Source: Caulobacter vibrioides
GTDB taxonomy: Bacteria > Pseudomonadota > Alphaproteobacteria > Caulobacterales > Caulobacteraceae
Direction: 5' to 3'
Assembly (NCBI RefSeq): GCF_002858865.1
Contig: NZ_PJRR01000013.1
Coordinates: 244,169-308,168, forward strand
DNA: 64,000 bases
How positions within the stretch are numbered: the stretch's first letter is position 1; every line of letters starts with the position of its first letter. The notes under the pieces were generated by a model. That model saw only the letters and a list, made by a program, of their open reading frames with translations, did not search any database and was not told where the DNA came from. Both the position numbers and the translations under genes were made by a program. This document shows, in pieces, positions 36,801 to 45,373 of this stretch.

Positions 36801-36828
36801 AAAGGCGCCGGGTAGCACCGGCGCCTTT
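36801..36828. terminator. Bidirectional Rho-independent terminator
   Basis: An 11 bp stem AAAGGCGCCGG / CCGGCGCCTTT with a 6 nt loop (GTAGCA) is flanked by an A run on the left (ACAAA) and T-rich sequence on the right (TTTCTCGTTT). It sits between the convergent quinone oxidoreductase and rho genes and can serve both. Confidence 0.88.
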
Positions 36829-36855
36829 CTCGTTTCGGTATGAGTCTGTTTGGAC

Positions 36856-38289
36856 TCAGGTGTTCATCGACTGGAAGAAGTCGCCGTTCGTCTTCGACTG
36901 GCGCAGCTTGTCCAGCAGGAACTCGATCGCGTCCGACGCGCCCATCGGGTTGAGGATCCGACGCAGGACGTAGGTCTTCTGCAGCTGGTCGCGCGGGGTG
37001 ATGAGCTCTTCCTTGCGGGTGCCCGACTTGAGCACGTCGATGGCCGGGAAGATGCGCTTGTCGGCCACCTTGCGGTCCAGGACGATTTCCGAGTTACCGG
37101 TGCCCTTGAACTCTTCGAAGATGACTTCGTCCATGCGGCTGCCGGTGTCGATCAGGGCGGTGGCGATGATCGACAGCGAGCCGCCCTCCTCCACATTCCG
37201 CGCCGCGCCGAAGAAGCGCTTGGGGCGTTGCAGGGCGTTGGCGTCGACACCGCCGGTCAGCACCTTGCCCGAGGACGGGACGGTGGTGTTGTAGGCGCGG
37301 CCCAGACGGGTGACCGAGTCCAGCAGGATGACGACGTCGCGCTTGTGCTCGACCAGACGCTTGGCCTTCTCGATGACCATCTCGGCCACCTGGACGTGGC
37401 GGGTCGCCGGCTCGTCGAAGGTCGAGGCGATGACCTCGCCCTTCACCGTGCGCTGCATGTCGGTGACTTCTTCCGGGCGCTCGTCGATCAAGAGGACGAT
37501 CAAGTAGCACTCGGGGTGGTTGGTCTCGATCGACTTGGCGATGTTCTGCAGCATCACCGTCTTACCCACGCGCGGCGGGGCGACGATCAGGCAGCGCTGG
37601 CCCTTGCCGAGCGGCGCAACGATATCGATCACGCGGCCCGAGCGATCCTTCACGGTCGGATCGGGCAGCTCCATGTTCAGGCGCTCTTCGGGATAGAGCG
37701 GCGTCAGGTTGTCGAAGTGCACCTTGTGGCGCACGTTGTCGGGGCTCTCGAAATTGATCTTGGTGACGCTGGTCAGGGCGAAGTAGCGCTCGCCTTCGCG
37801 CGGCGATCGGATCGCGCCTTCGACGCTGTCACCGGTGCGCAGGCCATACTTCCGGATCTGCGACGGCGAGACATAGATGTCGTCCGGACCCGGCAGGTAG
37901 TTGGCTTCCGGCGAGCGCAGGAAGCCGAAGCCGTCCTGCAGGACTTCCATGGTGCCCGAGCCCGAGATCTCCACGCCTTCCTCGGCGAGGGTCTTCAGGA
38001 TCGCGAACATCATGTCCTGCTTGCGCATGGAGTTGGCGTTCTCGACCTCGAAGGTCTCGGCGAAGGCCAGCAGATCGGCCGGGGATTTCTCCTTCAGCTC
38101 CTGCAGGGACATGGACTTGAGGCCCAGCGCTGCGACGGCGGCGGCGATGTCGGACCCTTCGTCCTCGCCCTCGCCTTCCACGCCCGCCTCGACGGCCGCT
38201 TCGGTGGTGATGTCGGCCGTATCGGCGACGGTGTTCTCGATGGTCGCCTCGTCGGCGGCCGGAACCTGGTTTTCGGTGTCTTCGGTCAT
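36856..38289 (-). CDS. rho: Transcription termination factor Rho
   Basis: A 477 aa protein, longer than E. coli Rho (419 aa) because of an acidic, low-complexity N-terminal extension of about 50 residues (such as [14 protein letters not shown]). The Rho N-terminal domain starts near [18 protein letters not shown], followed by the RNA-binding domain with GFGFLRS and the ATPase with Walker [10 protein letters not shown]. The Q-loop and R-loop regions are present in the second half. It ends [13 protein letters not shown] 38289 is chosen; the frame continues upstream, but the extra residues are unlike Rho. A 258 nt leader region lies before it. Confidence 0.96.
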   Translation of the reverse strand: MTEDTENQVPAADEATIENTVADTADITTEAAVEAGVEGEGEDEGSDIAAAVAALGLKSMSLQELKEKSPADLLAFAETFEVENANSMRKQDMMFAILKTLAEEGVEISGSGTMEVLQDGFGFLRSPEANYLPGPDDIYVSPSQIRKYGLRTGDSVEGAIRSPREGERYFALTSVTKINFESPDNVRHKVHFDNLTPLYPEERLNMELPDPTVKDRSGRVIDIVAPLGKGQRCLIVAPPRVGKTVMLQNIAKSIETNHPECYLIVLLIDERPEEVTDMQRTVKGEVIASTFDEPATRHVQVAEMVIEKAKRLVEHKRDVVILLDSVTRLGRAYNTTVPSSGKVLTGGVDANALQRPKRFFGAARNVEEGGSLSIIATALIDTGSRMDEVIFEEFKGTGNSEIVLDRKVADKRIFPAIDVLKSGTRKEELITPRDQLQKTYVLRRILNPMGASDAIEFLLDKLRQSKTNGDFFQSMNT

Positions 38290-38547
38290 GGCAAGACTCA
38301 AGAAGGGGCGCGGTCCCCACGACGGAGCCCGGCCGATAGAATGGCGATAATCACATCCGGAAAACCGGACATGCGCGTCTGTTGACGATGACGCGGATCG
38401 TTCGGGGAACGGACTTGCGGCGGGTTCGCTCGCGGGGCGCGCCAGGACGGGCGCCAGTCCGTGAAGAGAGAGGGTCCGGCAAACGCCGAACCGACTGTGG
38501 ATGCAAACCACGCGGACGGCGGCGGGTCAAGCGCCGCCGCCGCAAGC

Positions 38548-39012
38548 TCAGTGGTTGAGGTACTTCGTGGTCACCGACATCACGATGACGATCGCCAGGA
38601 CGAACGGGATCTCGTTGACCATCCGCCAGAACTTCTCCGACCGGACATTCTCCCCCCGCTCGAACTTCTTGCGTGAGGCCGAGAGGAAGCCATGGAAGCC
38701 GTAAAGCCCCACGAGGGCGACGAGCTTGGCGATCATCCAGGGCTGCAGCAGGAAGTCCCAGCCCCGGATCTGGGCATCGGCCAGGATCAGACCCAGACCA
38801 AACACCGCCGTCGCGATCGAGGCGGGATTGATGATACCGCGCAGAAGTCGGCGCTCCATGACCTTGAAGGTCTCGTCCATCTGGGAGCCCGGCGTCGCCT
38901 GGGTGTGATAGACGAACAGCCGCGGCAGATAGAGCATGCCGGCCATGAAGGCGATCACCGCCAGGATGTGCAAACCGCGCACCAGATTGAAGTGCGCCAC
39001 CAGGAAGTCCAT
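38548..39012 (-). CDS. hemJ: Protoporphyrinogen IX oxidase HemJ
   Basis: A 154 aa membrane protein with about four helices. It has a conserved His in RGLHILAVIAFMAGMLYLPRL and a conserved Lys in AKLVALVGLYGFHG, both typical of HemJ. It oxidises protoporphyrinogen in the inner membrane. The start overlaps the hemH stop (ATGA). The operon hemE-hemH-hemJ supplies the last haem steps. Confidence 0.92.
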   Translation of the reverse strand: MDFLVAHFNLVRGLHILAVIAFMAGMLYLPRLFVYHTQATPGSQMDETFKVMERRLLRGIINPASIATAVFGLGLILADAQIRGWDFLLQPWMIAKLVALVGLYGFHGFLSASRKKFERGENVRSEKFWRMVNEIPFVLAIVIVMSVTTKYLNH

Positions 39013-40055
39013 CACGCGGAGGCTCCTTCGCGGCACGGGCACTTGGACCAATCCGCGCCACACCGCCAGCCGCAGGCGGAAGACACCGTCCCCGGCGTCT
39101 TGCCCACTGAGTCGCGCACCGCCTTGGCGAGGCCGTCGATGAACTCCGGCGCTGTGCCCAGGGCCGACACACGCAGATAGGGCGCGGCGCCGACCTCTTC
39201 GGCCAGCTCGGCATATTCGTGGTCCAGCTCGACCAGGGTCTCGACGTGTTCTGAGACAAAGGCGATCGGGGTGATCATCACCCCCTTGCCTTCGCCGCCG
39301 GCGCGGCGGATCTCGTCATCGGTCGACGGTCCGATCCACTTCAGCGGTCCGACCCGGCTCTGATAACAGACGGTCCATTCGATCTGCGCCGGCAGATGCG
39401 CGGCGACGGCGGCGGCCGTGGCCTCGACCTGCTTCTGATAGGGGTCGCCGGCCAGGATCACCTTCTCCGGCAGACCATGGGCCGAGAACAGCAAGCGGAT
39501 GTTCGTCGGCGAGCCGGCTTTCTCCCAGGACTCGCGGATCATCCGGGCGTGAGCTTCGATGAGCCCGCCTTCAGTGGGGTAGCAGCCGACCGTCGTCTGC
39601 ACACCCGAGCCCTTGTAGGTCTTCTTCCAGGCCTTCAACGACGAGCCCGTCGTGGTGGTGGAAAACTGCGGATAGAGCGGCAGCAGCACCACCTGGTCTG
39701 GCGCGAAGGCCGCGACCTGGCGCGCCGTCTCGTCCGTCAACGGATGCCAGTAGCGCATGGCGATGAAGCACTTGGCTTCGACGCCCGGCATGGCCAGGGC
39801 CAAGGCGGCCTCTAGCGCGCGAGCCTGCTTTTCTGTTTCCGGCAACAAGGGCGAGCCGCCGCCCATGATCGCATAGTTGGCCTTGGCCGACTTCTCGCGC
39901 GTGGTCGAGATCAGCGCCGCCAGCGGATAGCGGATCAGCGCCGGGGCGCCGATGATCGCGGGATCGCGGAACAGGTTGAACAGAAACGGCCGAACCGCGT
40001 CCGGACCATCTGGCCCGCCGAGATTGAAGAGAACGACGGCGAGCTTCTGGGTCAT
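39012..40055 (-). CDS. hemH: Ferrochelatase
   Basis: A 347 aa protein. MTQKLAVVLFNLGGPDG is the family start, LLFSAHGLPEKVI has the metal-binding His, and FVSEHVETLVELDHEY has the conserved Glu residues. A C-terminal cysteine-containing tail (SSACGWRCGADWSKCPC) might bind an iron-sulphur cluster. It inserts iron into protoporphyrin IX. Both ends overlap their neighbours by ATGA junctions. Confidence 0.95.
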   Translation of the reverse strand: MTQKLAVVLFNLGGPDGPDAVRPFLFNLFRDPAIIGAPALIRYPLAALISTTREKSAKANYAIMGGGSPLLPETEKQARALEAALALAMPGVEAKCFIAMRYWHPLTDETARQVAAFAPDQVVLLPLYPQFSTTTTGSSLKAWKKTYKGSGVQTTVGCYPTEGGLIEAHARMIRESWEKAGSPTNIRLLFSAHGLPEKVILAGDPYQKQVEATAAAVAAHLPAQIEWTVCYQSRVGPLKWIGPSTDDEIRRAGGEGKGVMITPIAFVSEHVETLVELDHEYAELAEEVGAAPYLRVSALGTAPEFIDGLAKAVRDSVGKTPGTVSSACGWRCGADWSKCPCREGASA

Positions 40056-41107
40056 TGGCCCACCTTCTGACCGGTCACGCGTTCGAGCACCGCCTCGACA
40101 TGGGCGATCGGCGTGTCAGGCAGGATGCCGTGACCCAGGTTGAAGATATAGGGACCCTGGTTCCACTGCTCGAGCATCTCATCGACGCGCTTCAACAGCG
40201 CATCGCCGCCGGCGCGGAGCAACAGCGGATCCAGCGCGCCCTGAATGGTTTTGGTCTTCTGGATCGTCTGGCCAAGCTTGGCCGAGGCCGAGGTGTCCAG
40301 CGCCACGCCCTGCACGGGGGTTCTGGCGGCGTAGTCCTCGACGAGGGTCCCGGCGCCGCGCGGGAAGCCGATGATCGGCACGGTGACGCCCCGCGCACGC
40401 AGGCCTTCGATGATCCGAATGTGCGGCTGGGTGACCAGCCGGTCGAACAACGGCTCCGACAGACCCTCGGCCCAGCTCTCGAACAGTTTCAGCGCCTGAG
40501 CGCCGGCGTCGACCTGCATGGCCAGATAGTCGATCGTCGCATCGACCAGAACCTGGATCAGGGCGTCCAGCGTCTCTGGGTTCTGATAGGCGAAGGTCCG
40601 CGCGCCGCTGCGGTCGCTGGAGCCCTTCTCGATCATATAGGTCGCGACGGTCCAGGGCGCGCCGGCAAAGCCGATCAGGGCCTTGTCCGGATCAAGCGCC
40701 GAACGAACCCGGGTCAGCGTTTCCCCGACAAGCGAAAGGGCCTTGCCCGCTTCCCCGGCCTTCTCAGCCATGGACTCCACGGACGGCATGTCGCCGAGCT
40801 TGGGACCCTCGCCGGCTTCGAACCAGACCTTCTGGCCCAGAGCCCCCGGGATCAGCAGGATGTCTGCAAAGACGATCGAGGCGTCGAACGGAAACCGCCG
40901 CATGGGCTGCAGCGTAACCTCTGCGGCCTTCTCGGGATCAAAGCAGAAGCTGATGAAGTCCGGCGCTGTCGCACGCACCGCGCGATACTCCGGCAGATAC
41001 CGGCCTGCCTGGCGCATGAACCACACCGGAGGGTTCGCATGCGACTGGCCTTCCAGCGCGGAGAGAAACTTCGGTGTCTGCTTTAGGATCGGAGAGGAAG
41101 ACGTCAT
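40052..41107 (-). CDS. hemE: Uroporphyrinogen decarboxylase
   Basis: A 351 aa protein. PPVWFMRQAGRYLPEYR is the catalytic signature, and GFAGAPWTVATYMIEK and FPRGAG regions follow. It decarboxylates uroporphyrinogen III. It starts at the left border of Cori and reads away from it. In Caulobacter the hemE promoter lies within the origin and is repressed by CtrA. The ATG at 41107 (MTSSSPILKQTPKFL) is chosen over 41143, which would lie inside the origin. Confidence 0.95.
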   Translation of the reverse strand: MTSSSPILKQTPKFLSALEGQSHANPPVWFMRQAGRYLPEYRAVRATAPDFISFCFDPEKAAEVTLQPMRRFPFDASIVFADILLIPGALGQKVWFEAGEGPKLGDMPSVESMAEKAGEAGKALSLVGETLTRVRSALDPDKALIGFAGAPWTVATYMIEKGSSDRSGARTFAYQNPETLDALIQVLVDATIDYLAMQVDAGAQALKLFESWAEGLSEPLFDRLVTQPHIRIIEGLRARGVTVPIIGFPRGAGTLVEDYAARTPVQGVALDTSASAKLGQTIQKTKTIQGALDPLLLRAGGDALLKRVDEMLEQWNQGPYIFNLGHGILPDTPIAHVEAVLERVTGQKVGQ

Positions 41108-41156
41108 GGACCGGGTTAAAGCCCGGCGCGGGCTCCGGCTCAAGCCCGGACGTCCC

Positions 41157-41171
41157 TTAAGATCTTTCTAA
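41157..41171. promoter_or_regulatory. CtrA site a of Cori (one mismatch)
   Basis: TTAAGATCTTTCTAA: the second half is CTAA instead of TTAA. It lies at the A/T-rich left part and probably also controls the hemE promoter. Confidence 0.7.
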
Positions 41172-41177
41172 CATATC

Positions 41178-41192
41178 TTAATAAGAAATTAA
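41178..41192. promoter_or_regulatory. CtrA site b of Cori
   Basis: TTAATAAGAAATTAA is a perfect TTAA-N7-TTAA. With site a it forms a pair 21 bp apart in the A/T-rich tract. Confidence 0.9.
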
Positions 41193-41299
41193 GATTGAAG
41201 GAGGGAGCGGAAGGGCAACTGCAAAGTGGGGAAAACCCCTGTGAGGCGAGTGACTCGCACAGCCCGTCCCGGCTTTCCCCCAGGCCTTCCCACATGGGG

Positions 41300-41314
41300 T
41301 TAACGCTCTGTTAA
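41300..41314. promoter_or_regulatory. CtrA site c of Cori
   Basis: TTAACGCTCTGTTAA is a perfect TTAA-N7-TTAA in the middle of the origin. Confidence 0.9.
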
Positions 41315-41347
41315 TCATGGGGATGAATGGACAGCGCCTTGAACACC

Positions 41348-41362
41348 TTAATGAATTCTTAA
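41348..41362. promoter_or_regulatory. CtrA site d of Cori
   Basis: TTAATGAATTCTTAA is a perfect TTAA-N7-TTAA, 48 bp from site c. Confidence 0.9.
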
Positions 41363-41553
41363 CCTCCTGAGACGCGACAGCGACCTCTGACCGGACTCGT
41401 TCCGCGTCTTTGGACAATCGGGATTCAGACTTCGGGGGATGCGGCGCAGGCTTGGGGATGATAGGCGAGCAATGCGACCGTTGATCACAGCGGCGCCGTG
41501 TCACGACGCTCTTGGGGCCGTTCGGCGCCCGGGCGTCCCCAGAGGCAGGGCAA

Positions 41554-42459
41554 GTGGTTAAGCAACCGTTAACGGATGATCCACAGGAGAGTCTGGCGCA
41601 GGGCGAGAGCGAAAGGCTGCCGCCACGCTTCGCCACCTACTTCCATATCCACTTGGTTTCAGACTCCACAGGCGAGACGCTGAACGCGATGGCGCGGGCG
41701 GTGTGCGCGCGGTTCACCGACATTCTGCCGATCGAGCACATCTATGCGCTGGTGCGGTCGACCCGGCAGTTGGATCGCGCGTTGGAAGAGATCGCCGGTG
41801 CGCCGGGCGTGGTGATGCACACGATCGTTGACCCCGGCCTCCGCGCAGCCCTCGAGGAAGGCTGTCGCAAGTTGGAGATGCCGTGCATCGCCGCGCTCGA
41901 TCCGGTGATCAGCGCCATGTCCCGCTATCTCGGCGCGCGGATATCGACCCGCGTCGGCGCCCAGCACGCCCTGACCAATGACTATTTCGATCGTATCGAA
42001 GCCCTGGACTACGCCATCGCCCACGATGACGGCCAGGGCGGACAGGATCTGACCCAGGCCGACGTCATCCTGGTGGGCGTGTCGCGGACCTCCAAAACCC
42101 CGACCTGCATCTATCTGGCGCATCGGGGCGTGCGCGCCGCCAATGTACCGTTGGTCCCAGGCCGCCCGCCGCCCCCTGAGCTGTTCGAGCTGAAGAACAC
42201 CTTGATCGTCGGCCTGATCACCTCGCCGGATCGGTTGATCCAGATCCGCCGCAATCGCCTGCTCTCTCTGAAAGAGAACCGCGAGAGCGACTATGTCGAC
42301 GCCGACGCGGTGCGTCAGGAGATCATCGCTGCGCGCCGCCTGTTCGAGCGCCAGAACTGGCCGGTCATCGACATCACCCGTCGCTCGGTCGAGGAGACGG
42401 CGGCGGCGGTGATCAATCTGCTGTCCGGAGGACGGGGCAAGGTCGAGGTCCTGGGATGA
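41554..42459 (+). CDS. ppsR: Pyruvate, phosphate dikinase regulatory protein-like kinase/pyrophosphorylase (DUF299)
   Basis: A protein of about 301 aa with the DUF299 features: HIHLVSDSTGETLNAMARAV at the N-terminus and the P-loop-like GVSRTSKTPTCIYLA. The family phosphorylates and dephosphorylates PPDK or PEP synthase using ADP and phosphate. A GTG at 41554 (VKQPLTDDP) is the likely start; a TTG at 41512 is also in frame but lies deeper in Cori. The first codons contain CtrA site e and the DnaA box. It overlaps maf by 4 nt. Confidence 0.85.
   Translation: MVKQPLTDDPQESLAQGESERLPPRFATYFHIHLVSDSTGETLNAMARAVCARFTDILPIEHIYALVRSTRQLDRALEEIAGAPGVVMHTIVDPGLRAALEEGCRKLEMPCIAALDPVISAMSRYLGARISTRVGAQHALTNDYFDRIEALDYAIAHDDGQGGQDLTQADVILVGVSRTSKTPTCIYLAHRGVRAANVPLVPGRPPPPELFELKNTLIVGLITSPDRLIQIRRNRLLSLKENRESDYVDADAVRQEIIAARRLFERQNWPVIDITRRSVEETAAAVINLLSGGRGKVEVLG
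41558..41572. promoter_or_regulatory. CtrA site e of Cori
   Basis: TTAAGCAACCGTTAA is a perfect TTAA-N7-TTAA. It lies next to the DnaA box and inside the first codons of ppsR if the GTG at 41554 is the start. Confidence 0.88.
41577..41585 (+). promoter_or_regulatory. DnaA box of Cori
   Basis: TGATCCACA differs from the E. coli consensus TTATCCACA at one base and matches the G-box type described for Cori. A related TTGATCACA lies at 41481-41489. Weaker boxes probably exist but cannot be called with confidence. Confidence 0.75.
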
Positions 42460-43055
42460 GCCTCACCCCTGTTACGCTCGCGTCCCAGAGCTCGGCGCGT
42501 CAGATGATCCTGAAGAACGCCGGTGTCGCCTTCGAGGCCGTCAGCCCCGGGGTCGATGAAGACGCCGCCAAGGCCGGACTCCTGGCCGAAGACGTCACGC
42601 CGCGCGACATCGCCGACGCCCTGGCCGAGATGAAAGCCGTCAAGGTCTCGACCAAGCGGCCCGGCCTGGTGATCGGTGCTGATCAAACCCTCGACCTGAA
42701 GGGGCGCCTGATCGACAAGGCCGGTTCGCTGGACGAAGCCCGCGCCCGCCTCCTTGAGCTGCGCGGAACGACCCACAAACTGCACTCGGCGGTGGTCGTG
42801 GCGCGGGACGGCCGGCCGATCTGGCGGATCGTCGAGAGCGCCAAGCTGTCGGTGCGTCCCTTCAGCGACGCCTGGCTCGACCGCTATATAGAGCGTCGCG
42901 GCGAGGCCCTGCTCTGGTCGGTCGGCTGTTATGAGCTGGAGAGCGAGGGCGTCCAGCTGTTCGACAAGATCGAGGGCGACTATTTCACCATCCTGGGCCT
43001 GCCTCTGGTCGGGCTGCTGGATTTCCTGCGTCTTCATGGAGCCCTGACCGTATGA
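42456..43055 (+). CDS. Maf-like nucleotide pyrophosphatase
   Basis: A 199 aa protein. [16 protein letters not shown] and [17 protein letters not shown] are the Maf signatures, with the conserved Lys and Asp. Maf proteins hydrolyse nucleoside triphosphates, including modified ones, and are linked to division arrest. It overlaps ppsR and aroE by 4 nt each (ATGA), so it lies within one transcription unit ppsR-maf-aroE-coaE. Confidence 0.9.
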   Translation: MSLTPVTLASQSSARQMILKNAGVAFEAVSPGVDEDAAKAGLLAEDVTPRDIADALAEMKAVKVSTKRPGLVIGADQTLDLKGRLIDKAGSLDEARARLLELRGTTHKLHSAVVVARDGRPIWRIVESAKLSVRPFSDAWLDRYIERRGEALLWSVGCYELESEGVQLFDKIEGDYFTILGLPLVGLLDFLRLHGALTV

Positions 43056-43909
43056 CCAACGCCATCACGGGCGCGGCCATTGTCGGCGGGGTCTGCGGTC
43101 AGCCGATCAAGCATTCGATGAGCCCGGTGATCCACAACGCCTGGATCGCAGCGGCCGGCCTCGACGCGGCCTATGTGCCGTTCGCCCCCGCGGCGGATCG
43201 GTTCGAGGCCTTTGTCGACGGTTTGCGTGGCGGCGCGGTGCGCGGGCTCAACGTCACCATTCCCTTCAAGGAACGGGCGCTGGCCGTCGCCGACACCGCC
43301 AGCGATCTGGCGCGGATGGCCGGGGCGGCGAATCTGTTGGTGTTCAATGAGGACGGCAGCGTCCATGCTGACAATACCGACGGTCCGGGCCTGCTGGGCG
43401 CCATCGCGATCCAGGCGCCTGGCTTCGACGTCACGGCCGCACCTGTGGTCATTCTCGGCGCCGGTGGCGCGGCCCGGGGAGCGGTCGCGGCCCTGCTGCT
43501 GGCCGGCGCGCCGCGCATAGCTGTCGTCAACCGCACTGTCGCGCGCGCCCAGGACCTGGCCGACACGTTCGGGGAGAAGGTCGTAGCCAAGGGCGAAGAC
43601 GCCCTCACCTCTCTGCTGCCGGAAGCGGGATTGATCATCAACGCGACCTCGCTGGGTCTGGGCGGCGGCGCTGGGCCGTCAGCCGACCTGACCCTGACCC
43701 CCAAGACCGCCGTCGTGATGGACATGGTCTACAAGCCGCTGCGGACCGAGTTCCTGCGCCGGGCCGAGGCCGCCGGTCGCCGTACGGTGGACGGGCTGGA
43801 GATGCTGCTGCGTCAGGCGATCCCCACCTTTGAGGCCATCTATGGCCAGGCACCCTCCCCCACGATCGACGTTCGGGTCCTGGCGCTCAAGCTCTTGGGC
43901 GAGGTCTGA
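43052..43909 (+). CDS. aroE: Shikimate dehydrogenase
   Basis: A 285 aa protein. [18 protein letters not shown] binds shikimate, NVTIPFKE has the catalytic Lys and [13 protein letters not shown] is the nucleotide loop. It reduces 3-dehydroshikimate in aromatic amino acid synthesis. The start overlaps the maf stop and coaE starts one base after its stop. Confidence 0.95.
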   Translation: MTNAITGAAIVGGVCGQPIKHSMSPVIHNAWIAAAGLDAAYVPFAPAADRFEAFVDGLRGGAVRGLNVTIPFKERALAVADTASDLARMAGAANLLVFNEDGSVHADNTDGPGLLGAIAIQAPGFDVTAAPVVILGAGGAARGAVAALLLAGAPRIAVVNRTVARAQDLADTFGEKVVAKGEDALTSLLPEAGLIINATSLGLGGGAGPSADLTLTPKTAVVMDMVYKPLRTEFLRRAEAAGRRTVDGLEMLLRQAIPTFEAIYGQAPSPTIDVRVLALKLLGEV

Positions 43910-43910
43910 A

Positions 43911-44510
43911 ATGTTGATCCTTGGGCTGACCGGTTCGATCGGCATGGGCAAGTCGACGACCTCCAAGATGTTCCAGGACGAAGGCGTGCCCGTCTATGAC
44001 GCCGACGCCGCCGTCCACGCTCTCTACGCGACGGGCGGAGCCGCCGTGGGGCCGGTTGAGGCCGCCTTTCCCGGCGTCGTTGTGAACGGGGCGATCGACC
44101 GGGCCAAGCTCAGCGCCCAGGTCGTTGGAAACTCCGAGGCTCTCGCCAAGCTGGAGGCGATCGTCCATCCCCTGGTCGGCGCCCACCGCATTGGTTTCTT
44201 CGAGCAGGCCAAGGCCGAGGGGCATGAAATTGTCGTGCTCGACATCCCGCTGCTGTTCGAAACGGGCGGCGAAAAGCGGGTCGACAAGGTGGTGGTGGTG
44301 TCTGCCCCCGCCGAGGTGCAGCGTGAGCGGGTCCTGGCCCGCCCGGAGATGACCCCGGAGAAGTTCGAGGCCATCCTGGCCCGGCAGACGCCGGACGCCG
44401 ACAAGCGCGCCCGCGCCGATTTCGTGATCGATACCGGGCAAGGCCTAGACAACGCGCGTCGCCAGGTCCGCGACCTTCTGACTCTGTTGAGAACCGCCCG
44501 CTCGGCTTGA
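43911..44510 (+). CDS. coaE: Dephospho-CoA kinase
   Basis: A 199 aa protein with the P-loop [12 protein letters not shown] at the N-terminus, VYDADAAVH (substrate Asp) and [12 protein letters not shown]. It is the last step of coenzyme A synthesis. The aroE-coaE-dnaQ order is common in alphaproteobacteria. Confidence 0.95.
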   Translation: MLILGLTGSIGMGKSTTSKMFQDEGVPVYDADAAVHALYATGGAAVGPVEAAFPGVVVNGAIDRAKLSAQVVGNSEALAKLEAIVHPLVGAHRIGFFEQAKAEGHEIVVLDIPLLFETGGEKRVDKVVVVSAPAEVQRERVLARPEMTPEKFEAILARQTPDADKRARADFVIDTGQGLDNARRQVRDLLTLLRTARSA

Positions 44511-44541
44511 AGCCGACCGCGAACGGCTTCATGGAAGGGCC

Positions 44542-45255
44542 ATGGCCCGCGAGATCATCCTCGATACCGAAACCACCGGCTTTGACCCAAAGACCGGTGA
44601 CCGCCTGGTTGAAATCGGCTGCATCGAAGTGGTCGATTTCATGCCGACCGGCCGCTCGTTCCACGAGTACTGCGACCCGCTGCGCGACATGCCCGCCGAG
44701 GCCGAGAAGGTTCATGGCCTGTCCAGCGCCTTCCTGACCGGCAAGCCGAAATTCCACGAGATCGCCGATCGCTTCCTGGATTTTGTCGGCGACAGCGTCG
44801 TGGTGGCCCACAACGCCGCCTTCGACCGTCAGTTCGTCAATTTCGAGCTGGAGAAATGCGGCAAGGCCCCGATCCACGAGGAGCGCTGGGTCGATACCCT
44901 GGCCATGGCCAAGAAGCGCTTCCCGGGCATGTACAACTCGCTGGACGCGCTCTGTAAGCGGTTCAAGATCAGCCTGGAGAGCCGCGACAAGCACGGCGCC
45001 CTGATTGACGCCCACCTGCTGGCCGAGGTCTATCTGGAACTGCAGGGCGGCAAGGAACGCGCCCTTGAACTGACCCATTCGACAGGGGCCATGGCGGTCT
45101 CCACCGCGATCCAGGGCGTCTATGCCGCTCGGTCACGTCCCCTGGCGCCGCGCTCTACGGACGCCGAGCGCGAGATCCACGCCGCCTGGGTTCGCAAGAA
45201 CCTCAAGGACAAGGCGCTCTGGATCCAGTTCGGCGTGGTCGCTGCCGAAGCCTAG
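44542..45255 (+). CDS. dnaQ: DNA polymerase III epsilon subunit (proofreading exonuclease)
   Basis: A 237 aa DEDD-type exonuclease. Exo I is ILDTETTGFDP, Exo II is VAHNAAFDRQFVNFEL and Exo III is HGALIDAHLLAEVYLEL. These acidic residues bind the two metals. It proofreads replication errors within Pol III. It is 31 nt after coaE. Confidence 0.95.
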   Translation: MAREIILDTETTGFDPKTGDRLVEIGCIEVVDFMPTGRSFHEYCDPLRDMPAEAEKVHGLSSAFLTGKPKFHEIADRFLDFVGDSVVVAHNAAFDRQFVNFELEKCGKAPIHEERWVDTLAMAKKRFPGMYNSLDALCKRFKISLESRDKHGALIDAHLLAEVYLELQGGKERALELTHSTGAMAVSTAIQGVYAARSRPLAPRSTDAEREIHAAWVRKNLKDKALWIQFGVVAAEA

Positions 45256-45373
45256 GCGCCCTCGCCGCCTGGCGCCGACGATGGCTCCGGCCCGGCTGGT
45301 CTGTAGAAGTCAGAGGGACTCCCCAACGCGACAGCCCTCTCTATAACTGCGCCGGCTCAAGCAGGAGAATGTA

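Larger units (their letters stand above)
41108..41590. other. Chromosome replication origin Cori
   Basis: The non-coding region between hemE and ppsR holds five CtrA-type sites (four perfect TTAA-N7-TTAA and one with a single mismatch), an A/T-rich tract at 41157-41197, at least one DnaA box (TGATCCACA at 41577) and several CcrM GANTC sites (GACTC 41252, GACTC 41394, GATTC 41422). Flanking genes are those of the Caulobacter Cori: hemE on the left and the DUF299-family gene on the right. In C. crescentus, CtrA silences the origin in swarmer cells and DnaA opens it in stalked cells. The ends are approximate; the right end overlaps the start of ppsR. Confidence 0.92.

Noticed and set aside
38514..38546. 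GC-rich hairpin after hemJ
   Set aside because: It has repeated GCC/GGC triplets without T tract; it could fold but is not a convincing terminator.
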